64,000 bases of DNA from Anaerobaca lacustris (GTDB lineage Bacteria > Planctomycetota > Phycisphaerae > Sedimentisphaerales > Anaerobacaceae), in contig NZ_JASCXX010000017.1 in assembly GCF_030012215.1 (NCBI RefSeq), forward strand, positions 1 to 64,000, read 5' to 3'. The translations under genes were made by a program, and so were the position numbers. Positions 8,460-17,291 of the stretch are shown piece after piece (positions within the stretch are counted from its first letter, which is position 1; each line of letters begins with the position of its first letter). Below the pieces are notes generated by a model. It was given only the letters and a program-made list of their open reading frames with translations. It was not told the DNA's origin and made no database searches.

Positions 8460-8898
8460 GGCCGGATTATATCCCCGCTGGCCGGTGGCTGCAACCATCG
8501 ATATCGAGTGACACCTGTAATGGCGTCGGCGGTCTTATCGGGCCCATTCCGGCGGCCCTGCCCGAGGCCGGCCGGGCGTGGGACCACAGCCGCAACACGT
8601 GTGTTTGTGGGAGGTTATGCGCGACCAATTCTCGTCGAATATGTTGGAGAAAAAATAATGGACAGGCCGAAGTAGATGAAGATGACCCCCAAGGGTTTGA
8701 TGGTCGCCGGGGGAAGCTCTCGCTCCTCGGCTCCAGCAAAGGGAATCGGTGTTGTTTCGAGGTACAATCGTGACACTTGGCAACGTCGCGGCAGAATTAC
8801 TGTCGCGACATCGGCATTGGGTTCATGGACCGCCGCGTCCGCTAAGAAGCGAACCGTTGTGCGGCAGGTGGTCCGAGTCAAAGAGAAAGGATTCAGTT
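8460..8898. other. divergent spacer between udg and the autotransporter gene
   Basis: A 439-bp region. It contains the udg promoter at one end and, at the other, AAAGGA just before the autotransporter ATG. No confident promoter for the autotransporter could be picked. A short - strand frame near 8620-8740 has a hydrophobic end but no good start signal and was not called. Confidence 0.35.
8466..8494 (-). promoter_or_regulatory. promoter for a leaderless udg transcript
   Basis: On the - strand, TTGCAG (8494-8489), a 17-base spacer and a perfect TATAAT (8471-8466) are followed after six bases by the ATG at 8459. The expected transcription start coincides with the A of the start codon, and there is no room for a ribosome binding site. 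Confidence 0.65.
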
Positions 8899-11800
8899 AT
8901 GACGAAGCAAGCGAAGGGACGTATCCGATTGATCGCCGTGGTTTTTCTGCTATTGGGCTTCGGCCTGCTCGGTGCGAATCAGGCCCGAGCCGCCATCACG
9001 GACGTCGGGGAGGTCCTTCCCGTCTATGACGGCGTCTCAGACCCGTGGATTATCACTGAGAATTTCTGGGTCGGGATCGATGCCGATGGTGGGCTGACCG
9101 TCTCAGGTGGGAGCGCTGTCACCAATCCCTACGCGGTTCTGGGCGTCTTTGACGGCGTCACAGGCAGTGCGACGATTACCGGACCTGGCTCGTCCTGGCT
9201 TACCTCCGGTTTCCTGGTGGCAGGCTACGAAGGGATCGGCAACCTGCTGATCGAAGCCGGCGGCCTGGTCGGAAGTGACATCGGCATTCTGGGCGAGGAG
9301 GCGACCGGCGAAGGCAATGCCCTCGTCACCGGAGCCGGTTCGACCTGGACGATTGACGATTACCTGACGGTCGCCCACGAGGGTCAGGCCGCGATGAGCA
9401 TCGAGGACGGCGGTCTCGTCGAGGCGCCTGAGGTCTATATCGGCAACCTGGCCGGCAGCGACGGCATCATCTATGTCATGGATGCTGACTCGCTGCTCAG
9501 TGCGACCGAATCGATCTTTGTCGGTTACGATGGACAGGGCGAGATGGAGGTGACCGACGGCGGCCAGGTCAGCAGCTTCTACGGCGGGATCGGCTACGAT
9601 ATCGGCAGCGACGGCACGGTCACCGTCAGTGGCCTCGATTCCCTCTGGGACAATGAAGGCAGCCTCGGTGTGGGCGTCTTCGGTGACGGGACGCTGACCA
9701 TCACCAACAGCGGGACCGTCGAGAGCCAGGAAGCCGGAGTGGCGGTCGGGCCCGATAGTGTGGCCACCGTCGAGGTCAGCAACGGCGGCACATGGAACAA
9801 CACCGGTGCACTGGCCATAGGAATCCTGGGCGATGGGACCATGACCATCGAGGCCGGCGGGCAGGTTATGAACACGGATGCGTACCTCGGCGGCATGGAC
9901 CCCGAAGCACCCAATGTGGACGTGAGCCCGTTTCTGGGCGATGATCCGCTCGACGGGACCGGCACGGTGTTCGTGACGGGTGCCGGATCTCGCTGGGACA
10001 GTTCGGGCGATCTGTACGTCGGCTACAGCGGCACCGGTGAGTTGGAGGTCAGCCACGCCGGCGTGGTGACCAGCGAATCGGGTATGCTCGGCTTCGAGGT
10101 CGAGGGCGATGGGACCGTCACCGTCACGAATCTCGGCTCGGAATGGGATGTGAACGATGTGCTTACCGTCGGCGGCGCCGGTGAGGGCACGCTGGTGGTG
10201 TCCGACCGCGGCCTCGTGACCGCCGGGGATGTGCAGATCGGTGGCTACATCCCCGAAGAGGGCTTCGAGACCCTCGCCGATTTCCTCGACCCCGACGCCG
10301 TATTGCCGGAAGGGACGGGAACCATCACGGTGATCACGGAGGCGATTCTGGAATCGGACGGTCTGTCCGTCGGCTTCTGGGGCGACGGCACGCTGGACGT
10401 CAACGATGGTGGCCAGGTCGTCAGCGCCTGGGCCGAACTCGGCGTCGGTCCCAATGCGGTGGGTACCGCCACCGTGCGAGGCGCGACCTCGACGTGGACG
10501 ATCGACGACGAATTGACCGTGGGTGTCTATGGACAGGGCGATCTGACCATCGCCGGAGGCGGCCAGGTCTCGGCCTATGATGTGTACGTCGGCGGGGCGC
10601 CTCTGGAGTTGATGACCGATGAGGGTTATGATCCCGATCTGCTGCCCAACGGCACCGGCACGGTAACCGTGACCGGGGCCGACTCGCGTCTGACGGTTGC
10701 CGCTGAGGAGAGCCTCTACGTCGGCTATTTCGGCGACGGTACCCTCGACGTCAACGATGGCGGACAGGTCGAAAGCGCGATGGTTGTTGTCGGCGCCGGG
10801 CCGGATGCCGTCGGCACCGTACGGGTCGAAGACGCCGGTTCGCTGCTGTCGGCCGAGGAGCTGCTCGTCGGCTTCTGGGGCCAGGGCGACGTGACGGTCG
10901 CCGGTGGCGCCCAGACCCTGGTTGGACAGGTTGTGATCGGTGGCGGCCAGATGCCTGACAACATGGATCCCGATATGCTTGCCGACTTCGGCGATCCGAT
11001 GGGAGTCGGGACAGTCACAGTGACCGGGGCGGGCTCCCGGCTGGACGTCGATGATTTTCTCTACGTGGGCTACACGGGCACCGGCACGCTGGATGTCAAC
11101 GACGGTGGCGTCGTCACAAGCGATTACGGCGCCGTGGGCGCTGATCCGGGCAGTACGGGTACGGTGACGGTCAGCGGAACCGATTCGCGCTGGTGGATTG
11201 ACGAGGATCTGGCCGTGGGGGCGTTTGGTGAGGGCGATCTCACGGTTGCGGCCGGCGGTCGGGTCGATGCTGTCGATATCTATGTCGGCGGCTTCGACAC
11301 CGACGCAATGGGCGACCCGGACATGAATGATATCCCCCAAGGCATTGGGACGATCGCTGTGACCGGGGCGGGTTCCCGGCTCGATGCCGATAACTTCCTG
11401 TTCGTCGGCTACACGGGCGACGGCACGCTTGACGTCAACGAAGGCGGCCGCGTCACGAGCTATTACGGCGCCGTCGGAGCCGATGCGGGTAGCACAGGCA
11501 CCGCCACGGTGACCGGCGCCGGTTCCGAGTGGTTGGTATCAGAGGCTCTGGTGGTCGGTGCGTTCGGCCAGGGCGATCTGACCATCTCCGACGGCGGTGG
11601 GGTCTATGCAACCGAAGTCTACATCGGTGGTTTCGATACGGACATCCTGGACGAAGAGATCGAAGAGACGCCGGAAGGAACCGGTACGGTGACGGTTACC
11701 GGGGAAGACTCTTATCTTCAGGCCGGCGGTCCCTTGACCCTCTACGTCGGCTACAGCGGCGACGGCACGCTGGATATCCTCGAAGGCGGTACGGTGCTCA

Positions 11801-14244
11801 GCCAGACGAGCTACATCGGTTACGAAGAAGGCAGCACCGGCACGGTGACGGTCTCCGATCCGAACTCCTCCTGGACGGCAACTGGCAGCCTCCATGTCGG
11901 CTATGGGGGAACGGGCTCTCTAAACGTTTCCGGAGGCGGACTCGTGGATTCGGGCCAATCCTATCTTGCAACTGACGTCGGCGCCGTCGGTGAAGTGATT
12001 GTTGAAGGAGCCGATTCAACCTGGCTGGCGACCAGTATAGCCGTTGGCCAGGAAGGTGAAGGGCGCCTCGTGATTCGTGATGGTGGCGAGGTGACGGTTG
12101 ACGATTGGGTCATCGTGGGTCGGCATGCGGGCTCCGTTGGAGAGGTCACCGTCACGGGGGCCGATTCGCTGTGGGAAATCGGTGGATCTCTTCGGGTCGG
12201 CTGGCTGGGCGAGGGCGAATTGATCGTTTCCGAGGGTGGACAGGTGTGGAGCGGCGCCGGAGTGCCCGACGCCGGCTACATCGGTGGAGTGCCCGACGGC
12301 ATCGGCTCGGTGACCGTGACCGGCGAAGGCTCTGAATGGATCGAAGAGGGCAACGTGTACGTTGGATACGACGGCACAGGCAGCTTGACCGTTTCTGACG
12401 GCGGCTACGTCAGGAGCGGTGAAGATCTCTTCATCGCATACTCTCGGGAGATCTTCGGCGACGAAGCCAGCGAAGGGCTCGTGACTGTGACGGGCGACGA
12501 CTCCCTGTTGCGCGTCTTCGAAAGCATTTATGTCGGCGGAAGCAGCACACAGGCGGCGGGCACGGGTGTGCTGGCCGTCAACGATGGGGGCCGGGTGATC
12601 GCCGACGAGGTGACCATCTGGGAAACCGGTACGCTGACCGGTGACGGTACCGTCTCGGTGATGGTGCCGACAACCGTGCATAACTATGGCACCATCGCCC
12701 CCGGCGACGATGGCATCGGGACGCTGACGGTCGAAGGCGACGTGGTCTTCCATGAAGGCTCGACGTTCGACGTTCAGATCGGCGGCACCGAGGCCGACAA
12801 GCTCGCGGTCGATGGTGACGTGACCATTCATGAGTATACGACGGTGCAGGTCCGCTCGGTGGGCACCGTCGTCGGGACCCAGGAGTACGAGATTATCGAG
12901 GCCGATTCGGTGACTGGGACCTTCGACGTTCTCGACACGGCTCTGCTGACCCTCTACTTCAATGAGATCGGGCTGGAGTACGAGCCCGGCTCAGTGTGGC
13001 TGTGGATCGACGCGATGCGATTCGACGATCCGAACATCGTGCGGACGTACAACCAGCGCCAGGTCGCCGGAGGATTGCAGGAGATCGCCGATGAAGGTGG
13101 CAATGCGATTACCGCAGACCTTCAGATGGTCGAGACGAACGAAGAGTTGCTGGACAACTACGACCAGCTCGCCGGGCGGAGCCGGCCTTCGCTGGCGCCG
13201 ATTGCGGCGGCCGGGACGGGACGGTTCCTGGGCAGCGTTTCCAGCCGGCTGCGGAACCCCAGCGCGGTGGTGGCCTCCGGCAACTGGACCGGCTCGCAGT
13301 TGTCCGGCTCGGCCGGCCCCGACGGCGCCTTGGGCAGCCGCACGTCGTACGACATCAACATGGGCGGCTACAACTTCGCCGTCGGCAACGGCAGCCCCTA
13401 TCTGAGCGACAGCCCGTGGGGAGTCTGGGCCAAGGGCTATGGCCTGTTCGGCAACCGGGACCACAGCCTCGAGGCCCCCGGCTACGACTACCGGACCTAC
13501 GGCGTCAGCATGGGGCTCGACTACCAGTTCACCGAGACGCTGCTGATCGGTCTGACCGGCGGCTATGCCGACACCCACGTCAATTACGACCGCTCGCGGG
13601 ACAACAGCGACCTGCGGGCGATGCACTTCGGGTTCTACGGAAGCTGGAGTCTCGGAAGCGGCTATCTCGATTCCCTCCTGACCTACAGCGACCTCGACTA
13701 CGACACGCAGCGCTACGTCGATCTGACCGGCGAGCGGCTCGAAGGCGAGTTCGGCGGCTACGCCGTCAGCGGCTACTTCGAGACCGGCTTCGACTGGCGG
13801 CACGTCGCGGGCTGGCTGGTCCAGCCGCTGGCCAGTTTCCAGTTCTCCTATCTCGGCCTCGACAGCTACCGCGAGTCCGGCGGCGACGCCGCGCTGGGCT
13901 TCAAACGCCAGAACTTCGAGTCCTACATTGGCTCGCTCGGCGCCAAAGTGAGCAAGGACCTGCTCCGCGACAGCGCCACCAGCCGTCTGGCCGTACAGTT
14001 CCGGGCCCGCTGGCTGCATGAGTTCGGCGATACGCGGTCCGACGTGAATACGTACTTCGCCAGCGATCCGACCGTGGTCTTCAATATCCGCAACGAGCGG
14101 ATCGACAGGGACAGCGCGGTTCTGGGCCTGGGCCTCGGCGCCGAACTGAACCGCCGCACGCGGCTCTACGTGGACTACGACACCCGGCTGAACGCCGACG
14201 ACACCGCTCACCTCATCAGCGCTGGTCTCCAGCACCGCTGGTAA
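8899..14244 (+). CDS. large autotransporter (type Va secretion) with repeat passenger
   Basis: A 1781-residue outer-membrane autotransporter. A signal peptide (RLIAVVFLLLGFGLLGANQARA, split here only for description) covers about residues 1-32. Residues 60-1290 are about twenty tandem units of roughly 45-65 residues, each with a GTGTVTVTGAGS-like strand, a LYVGYxGxGTLDVNDGG turn and a short spacer; this predicts a long beta-helical stalk. A linker with TYNQRQVAGGLQEIAD follows, typical of the region before the barrel. Residues from about 1504 (SPWGVWAKGYG) to the end form the autotransporter beta-barrel, finishing in the aromatic tail LQHRW that BAM recognises. The ATG at 8899 has AAAGGA upstream. 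The passenger may be an adhesin; the ligand is unknown. A strong terminator follows. Confidence 0.88.
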   Translation: MTKQAKGRIRLIAVVFLLLGFGLLGANQARAAITDVGEVLPVYDGVSDPWIITENFWVGIDADGGLTVSGGSAVTNPYAVLGVFDGVTGSATITGPGSSWLTSGFLVAGYEGIGNLLIEAGGLVGSDIGILGEEATGEGNALVTGAGSTWTIDDYLTVAHEGQAAMSIEDGGLVEAPEVYIGNLAGSDGIIYVMDADSLLSATESIFVGYDGQGEMEVTDGGQVSSFYGGIGYDIGSDGTVTVSGLDSLWDNEGSLGVGVFGDGTLTITNSGTVESQEAGVAVGPDSVATVEVSNGGTWNNTGALAIGILGDGTMTIEAGGQVMNTDAYLGGMDPEAPNVDVSPFLGDDPLDGTGTVFVTGAGSRWDSSGDLYVGYSGTGELEVSHAGVVTSESGMLGFEVEGDGTVTVTNLGSEWDVNDVLTVGGAGEGTLVVSDRGLVTAGDVQIGGYIPEEGFETLADFLDPDAVLPEGTGTITVITEAILESDGLSVGFWGDGTLDVNDGGQVVSAWAELGVGPNAVGTATVRGATSTWTIDDELTVGVYGQGDLTIAGGGQVSAYDVYVGGAPLELMTDEGYDPDLLPNGTGTVTVTGADSRLTVAAEESLYVGYFGDGTLDVNDGGQVESAMVVVGAGPDAVGTVRVEDAGSLLSAEELLVGFWGQGDVTVAGGAQTLVGQVVIGGGQMPDNMDPDMLADFGDPMGVGTVTVTGAGSRLDVDDFLYVGYTGTGTLDVNDGGVVTSDYGAVGADPGSTGTVTVSGTDSRWWIDEDLAVGAFGEGDLTVAAGGRVDAVDIYVGGFDTDAMGDPDMNDIPQGIGTIAVTGAGSRLDADNFLFVGYTGDGTLDVNEGGRVTSYYGAVGADAGSTGTATVTGAGSEWLVSEALVVGAFGQGDLTISDGGGVYATEVYIGGFDTDILDEEIEETPEGTGTVTVTGEDSYLQAGGPLTLYVGYSGDGTLDILEGGTVLSQTSYIGYEEGSTGTVTVSDPNSSWTATGSLHVGYGGTGSLNVSGGGLVDSGQSYLATDVGAVGEVIVEGADSTWLATSIAVGQEGEGRLVIRDGGEVTVDDWVIVGRHAGSVGEVTVTGADSLWEIGGSLRVGWLGEGELIVSEGGQVWSGAGVPDAGYIGGVPDGIGSVTVTGEGSEWIEEGNVYVGYDGTGSLTVSDGGYVRSGEDLFIAYSREIFGDEASEGLVTVTGDDSLLRVFESIYVGGSSTQAAGTGVLAVNDGGRVIADEVTIWETGTLTGDGTVSVMVPTTVHNYGTIAPGDDGIGTLTVEGDVVFHEGSTFDVQIGGTEADKLAVDGDVTIHEYTTVQVRSVGTVVGTQEYEIIEADSVTGTFDVLDTALLTLYFNEIGLEYEPGSVWLWIDAMRFDDPNIVRTYNQRQVAGGLQEIADEGGNAITADLQMVETNEELLDNYDQLAGRSRPSLAPIAAAGTGRFLGSVSSRLRNPSAVVASGNWTGSQLSGSAGPDGALGSRTSYDINMGGYNFAVGNGSPYLSDSPWGVWAKGYGLFGNRDHSLEAPGYDYRTYGVSMGLDYQFTETLLIGLTGGYADTHVNYDRSRDNSDLRAMHFGFYGSWSLGSGYLDSLLTYSDLDYDTQRYVDLTGERLEGEFGGYAVSGYFETGFDWRHVAGWLVQPLASFQFSYLGLDSYRESGGDAALGFKRQNFESYIGSLGAKVSKDLLRDSATSRLAVQFRARWLHEFGDTRSDVNTYFASDPTVVFNIRNERIDRDSAVLGLGLGAELNRRTRLYVDYDTRLNADDTAHLISAGLQHRW
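9100..12640 (+). repeat. degenerate tandem coding repeats in the autotransporter passenger
   Basis: About twenty imperfect units of roughly 135-200 bp with recurring segments such as GACGGCACGCTGGA(C/T)GTCAACGA. Units between about 10250 and 11800 are the most alike and include an extra METPEE/DPDxL-like acidic insert. The pattern suggests expansion by internal duplication. These are protein-coding repeats, not a CRISPR array. Confidence 0.75.
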
Positions 14245-14262
14245 GCACACGACAAGAAGGCC

Positions 14263-14295
14263 GACGCGCCGACCGGTCCCCCCGGTCGGCGCGTC
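14263..14295 (+). terminator. strong terminator after the autotransporter gene
   Basis: A perfect 14-bp stem, GACGCGCCGACCGG (14263-14276) with CCGGTCGGCGCGTC (14282-14295), and a five-base loop lies 19 bases after the stop. The 3' side lacks a long T-run, but stem strength and position make it a likely terminator. Confidence 0.7.
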
Positions 14296-14360
14296 CGGCC
14301 GAGCTTCAACGTTGGATCCCCCTGAGAGTCCTTCGGTCCCATGCGCCCCGCTGGCATCGC

Positions 14361-14888
14361 TCAGAACCCCGCCCTCTGCCTCTCGCTCTCGTCGATCAGC
14401 GCATCCATCCGCTTGCGGTACTTGGCGTTCAGAGCATAATCAGGGTCGAAGTACCACAGTCCTGGAATCAACTCTCGTTCTCCGTGCTTGAAGCCGGTGG
14501 ACGGGGGCTCATAGTTCTCGCGATAGGCTGTGACGCCACGACGGCTGAGGAAATGCCCCAGGTTGATGCTGACGCGCCCTTGGGTGTGGATGTCTATGGA
14601 GGAAGGATTGAGCTGCGTGATGACGTCGGGCAGTTCGAGCCACCGTCCAACGTCGACGGGTTCAGCGGCGTAGCGTCCCGGTTCGAGTTTGCCGGATGCC
14701 TGCCGGGCCGACAGCTCACGGCACGCCTCCAGCAGGGCCGGGTAGTCGGTGTGGAAGAACAACTGCCTGAGGTTACGGTGTTCGTCCGCCGCCAGACGCC
14801 GGAAAACGTACCAGACGTACAGCACGTAAGCCAAAGGCAAGGCAAGTAATCCACCCGCCACGATGTGAAGCACTCGTCTCCTCTTCAC
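14361..14888 (-). CDS. hypothetical membrane-anchored protein
   Basis: A 175-residue protein of unknown function. One N-terminal membrane segment (about residues 5-27, HIVAGGLLALPLAYVLYVWY) follows a positively charged KRRR start, so the rest is probably outside the cytoplasmic membrane. The body is charged, with QLFFHTDYPALLEACREL and a C-terminal YFDPDYALNAKYRKRMDAL. No catalytic motif was recognised. The GTG at 14888 was chosen because GGAG lies six bases upstream; a GTG 33 bases further out has no such site. It stands alone, convergent with the autotransporter. Confidence 0.55.
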   Translation of the reverse strand: MKRRRVLHIVAGGLLALPLAYVLYVWYVFRRLAADEHRNLRQLFFHTDYPALLEACRELSARQASGKLEPGRYAAEPVDVGRWLELPDVITQLNPSSIDIHTQGRVSINLGHFLSRRGVTAYRENYEPPSTGFKHGERELIPGLWYFDPDYALNAKYRKRMDALIDESERQRAGF

Positions 14889-15058
14889 GCTCGTCTCCGA
14901 TTGCCTGGTATCCTCAAGCACACACCGGCTCAGTCCATTCTATCGTTATGCCGGCCAGAGGGCAATGTCAGGTCTCGGCCGGGAGCGCCTATCGGTCTGA
15001 ACCTGCCTGTGTCGGTCGGGGGCAGGCGAGAAAACGGCAAAATTGCCAGGAAGGGGGC

Positions 15059-15088
15059 TTGACGGACGAGACGGAATGCGAATATGAT
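15059..15088 (+). promoter_or_regulatory. putative distal promoter upstream of the DUF362 gene
   Basis: TTGACG (15059-15064), an 18-base spacer and TATGAT (15083-15088) give ten of twelve consensus positions. It is some 280 bases ahead of the nearest start codon, so it would give a long leader or a separate small RNA. Confidence 0.45.
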
Positions 15089-15292
15089 AGCTACGCAACT
15101 GAATTGACAACTGCAAATGGTTGATAGGCAATTTCAGGGTGGGGGACCGTGACCACCAGGGGTGGTTGTCGTGCGAAACAAAGCCAATTCGGGCAATAGC
15201 GGAGTATTGATAAGGCAAGTGGTAGCAACGGGTTATGGTAGTGGTGCCGACGGGGCCTGCTGTGAAGAACAAAGCCAATCAAACCCAATCTG

Positions 15293-15321
15293 TTGTGTCC
15301 CGGGGCCGGGGTGCGTATACG
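15293..15321 (+). promoter_or_regulatory. putative proximal promoter of the DUF362 gene
   Basis: TTGTGT (15293-15298), a 17-base spacer and TATACG (15316-15321), about 50 bases before the TTG start. A weaker match than the distal promoter but in the usual place. Confidence 0.35.
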
Positions 15322-15371
15322 ATGGGGCCGACCGGCGGGCATGGCTCGGCTGATTCTGGGAAGGGCAGGAA

Positions 15372-16451
15372 TTGAGTTCGAAGGTGCATTTCATCAGGGC
15401 GTCGATGGACGAAGGCGAGGCCGCAATCTCGCAGAAGGCCCGGGCCTTGTTCCGGGCCGGGGCCTTTGCGGACTGCTTCAAGACCAACGACTTCACCGCC
15501 GTGAAGGTCCACGTCGGCGAGCAGACCAACAACACGTACATCAAGGCCCCATGCCTCAAAGGGCTCGTCGAGGAGCTACTGTCGCTGAAGACCAAGCCGT
15601 TCATCACCGACACCAGCACGCTGTACACGGGCCGACGGCACAACGCCATCGACCACACGGTCCTGGCGACCGAGCGGGGTTTCAGCGTCGAGGGGCTGGG
15701 CGTCCCGTTCATCGCCCCCGATGGCCTGTTCGGGACTGCCGAGACGGCGGTGCCCATCGAAGGCGAGCTGGACAAGGAGGTGATGATCGCCGCCGACATC
15801 GTCCGATGCCAGTCGATCCTGTCGATCGCGCACTTCACCGGCCATTGCGCCGCCTGCGTTGGCGCGACGATCAAGACGCTGGGGATGGGCTGCTCCAGCC
15901 GCAAGGGCAAGATGCGCCAGCACGCGTCGCTCAAGCCCCACGTCAAGAAGGGCAAGTGCACCCGCTGCGGCGAATGCCGGCAGCACTGTCCGGCCGACGC
16001 CATCACGCTCGACGACGTCCAGGCCCACATCGACCAGGACAAGTGCATCGGCTGCGCCGAGTGCGTCGCGGTCTGCCGCTTCGACGCCGTCGTCTACGAC
16101 TGGCAACAGGAAAACGAGATTTTGCAGAAGAGCGTCGCCGAACACGCCCTCGGTGCCCTCCGGGGCAAGCAAGGGCGGGCGACGTTCTATAATTTTGTGA
16201 TGTCGGTAACTAAAGATTGCGATTGCTTCGCCCAGGCGAATATGCCTAAGATAGTCGAGGATATCGGCATCCTGGCCTCGACCGATCCGGTGGCGGTGGA
16301 CAAGGCGTCCATCGATCTGGTGGAAGGTCGGGGCGGGCGCGGCGTGCCCAAGCTGATCGGCAATGCCCGGCTGGACTGGCGCTACCAGATCGAGCACGCC
16401 GTGCGGATCGGGCTGGGCAGTGCGGAATACGAACTGGTGGAAGTGAAGTAG
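15372..16451 (+). CDS. DUF362 domain protein with two [4Fe-4S] ferredoxin motifs
   Basis: A 359-residue cytoplasmic iron-sulfur protein. DUF362 spans the outer parts: VKVHVGEQTNNTYIKAP near the N-terminus, and the SIAHFTGH and LASTDPVAVDKASIDLV segments. A two-cluster ferredoxin domain is inserted at about residues 190-240, with CTRCGECRQHCP and CIGCAECVAVC. The family is common in anaerobes and probably has an electron-transfer role, but no reaction is established for this subgroup. The TTG start at 15372 is supported by an AGGA-containing site just upstream and by similarity starting at VHFIRA. The LexA-like gene follows after 27 bases on the same strand, probably as an operon. Confidence 0.8.
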   Translation: MSSKVHFIRASMDEGEAAISQKARALFRAGAFADCFKTNDFTAVKVHVGEQTNNTYIKAPCLKGLVEELLSLKTKPFITDTSTLYTGRRHNAIDHTVLATERGFSVEGLGVPFIAPDGLFGTAETAVPIEGELDKEVMIAADIVRCQSILSIAHFTGHCAACVGATIKTLGMGCSSRKGKMRQHASLKPHVKKGKCTRCGECRQHCPADAITLDDVQAHIDQDKCIGCAECVAVCRFDAVVYDWQQENEILQKSVAEHALGALRGKQGRATFYNFVMSVTKDCDCFAQANMPKIVEDIGILASTDPVAVDKASIDLVEGRGGRGVPKLIGNARLDWRYQIEHAVRIGLGSAEYELVEVK

Positions 16452-16478
16452 GCCTTCGGGCCGGATTGGGGAGCGGCT

Positions 16479-17255
16479 ATGTCTCTCGGGCAGATCATCC
16501 GACAGAAGCGTGAGCAGTTGAACATGACCCTCGACGAGGTGAGCAACCGCGTGGGGTTCTCCAAACCTTACCTGTCCACGATTGAGACAGGCAAGGTCAA
16601 GAACCCGCCGAGCGATGAGTTGCTGACCAAGCTCGAACGCACGCTCAAGTTCGAGTCGGGTCTGTTGTTGCACATCGCCCACCTGGAACGCATGCCGTCG
16701 GACGTCCGCGAGGAATACGAATCGCGAGAGGCCGAGAACCAGAAGCTCCGGCAGTTCCTCAAGAAGCTGGCCGCCAAGAAGCAGGGCGGCCGGGAGGTCA
16801 AGGCGCTTCTGACCCGCAACCGCCTGAACGTGGAGGAGGGCAAGCGGACGCTCGCCGCCGGGCGGCTCGTCCCGATCATCAACAAGGTCACCGCCGGCTA
16901 CCCTGCCGAATTTAACGATCTGGATTATCCCGTTGGTGTGGCCGACGATTACGTTCGCTGCCCCGACCTGCACGATCCGAACGCCTTCGCCGTGCGCGTG
17001 GTGGGCGACTCGATGGAGCCGAAGTTTGTCGAGGGCGACATCGTGATCTTCTCCCCGGCCGTCGAGGTGCACAACGGCGACGACTGCTTCGTCCGCTTCA
17101 CATTGCCGCACGAGACGACGTTCAAGCGGGTCTTCTTCGAGACCGGCGACCAGATCCGCCTCCAGCCTCGCAACGAGAAGTATTCGCCGACCGTCGTCGA
17201 GGGCAAGCGGATCAACGGCGTCTATCGCGCCATCGTCAAGTACCAGCGGCTCTGA
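16479..17255 (+). CDS. XRE-type HTH / S24 peptidase (LexA/CI-like) regulator
   Basis: A 258-residue transcription regulator. Residues 1-65 are an XRE helix-turn-helix (IIRQKREQLNMTLDEVSNRVGFSKPYLSTIE). A charged coiled stretch follows (about 70-110). The C-terminal half is an S24 self-cleaving peptidase domain with the catalytic serine in VVGDSMEP and the lysine in TTFKRVF. A candidate Ala-Gly cleavage site is visible in KVTAGYPAEF, ahead of the serine as expected. Such proteins repress genes until RecA-type filaments or another signal trigger self-cleavage. The XRE rather than winged-helix N-terminus separates it from classical LexA and makes it more like phage CI/ImmR-type or Phycisphaerae-type regulators. 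Its targets are unknown; it is probably co-transcribed with the DUF362 gene. Confidence 0.85.
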   Translation: MSLGQIIRQKREQLNMTLDEVSNRVGFSKPYLSTIETGKVKNPPSDELLTKLERTLKFESGLLLHIAHLERMPSDVREEYESREAENQKLRQFLKKLAAKKQGGREVKALLTRNRLNVEEGKRTLAAGRLVPIINKVTAGYPAEFNDLDYPVGVADDYVRCPDLHDPNAFAVRVVGDSMEPKFVEGDIVIFSPAVEVHNGDDCFVRFTLPHETTFKRVFFETGDQIRLQPRNEKYSPTVVEGKRINGVYRAIVKYQRL

Positions 17256-17257
17256 CC

Positions 17258-17282
17258 GAGCGTCCCAGGGTCGACGACGCTC
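17258..17282. terminator. shared hairpin between convergent genes
   Basis: GAGCGTC (17258-17264) pairs with GACGCTC (17276-17282) in the 36-base gap between the stops of the LexA-like gene and the convergent glycoside hydrolase gene. No T-run is present. Confidence 0.45.
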
Positions 17283-17291
17283 CGCCGCCCC

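Larger units (their letters stand above)
14889..15371. other. 483-bp intergenic region with two promoters and a direct repeat
   Basis: A divergent region upstream of the DUF362 gene. It holds two + strand promoter candidates (15059-15088 and 15293-15321) and an exact 12-bp direct repeat, AACAAAGCCAAT, at 15177-15188 and 15268-15279. No protein gene or known RNA was recognised. If the upstream promoter is used, the leader of the DUF362 mRNA would be about 280 bases. Confidence 0.4.

Noticed and set aside
8615-8881. 88-codon - strand frame with a hydrophobic C-terminus near the udg/autotransporter spacer
   Set aside because: No plausible start signal and no upstream promoter; overlaps the autotransporter leader. 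Possible remnant, but not supported.
9103-11340. 745-codon open frame on the - strand opposite the autotransporter
   Set aside because: It is the antisense image of a repeat-rich coding region; its protein is His/Arg/Ala-rich with no domains, and the + strand protein has a signal peptide, repeats and barrel.
9100-12640. CRISPR array
   Set aside because: The repeats are long, imperfect and in frame with a protein; there are no constant repeats with unique spacers and no cas genes.
15105-15140. TTGACA at about 15105 as a third promoter for the DUF362 gene
   Set aside because: No -10-like hexamer at 16-18 bases.
15576-17111. 511-codon open frame on the - strand over the DUF362 and LexA-like genes
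   Set aside because: Crosses two well-supported + strand genes and their spacer; composition typical of a shadow frame.
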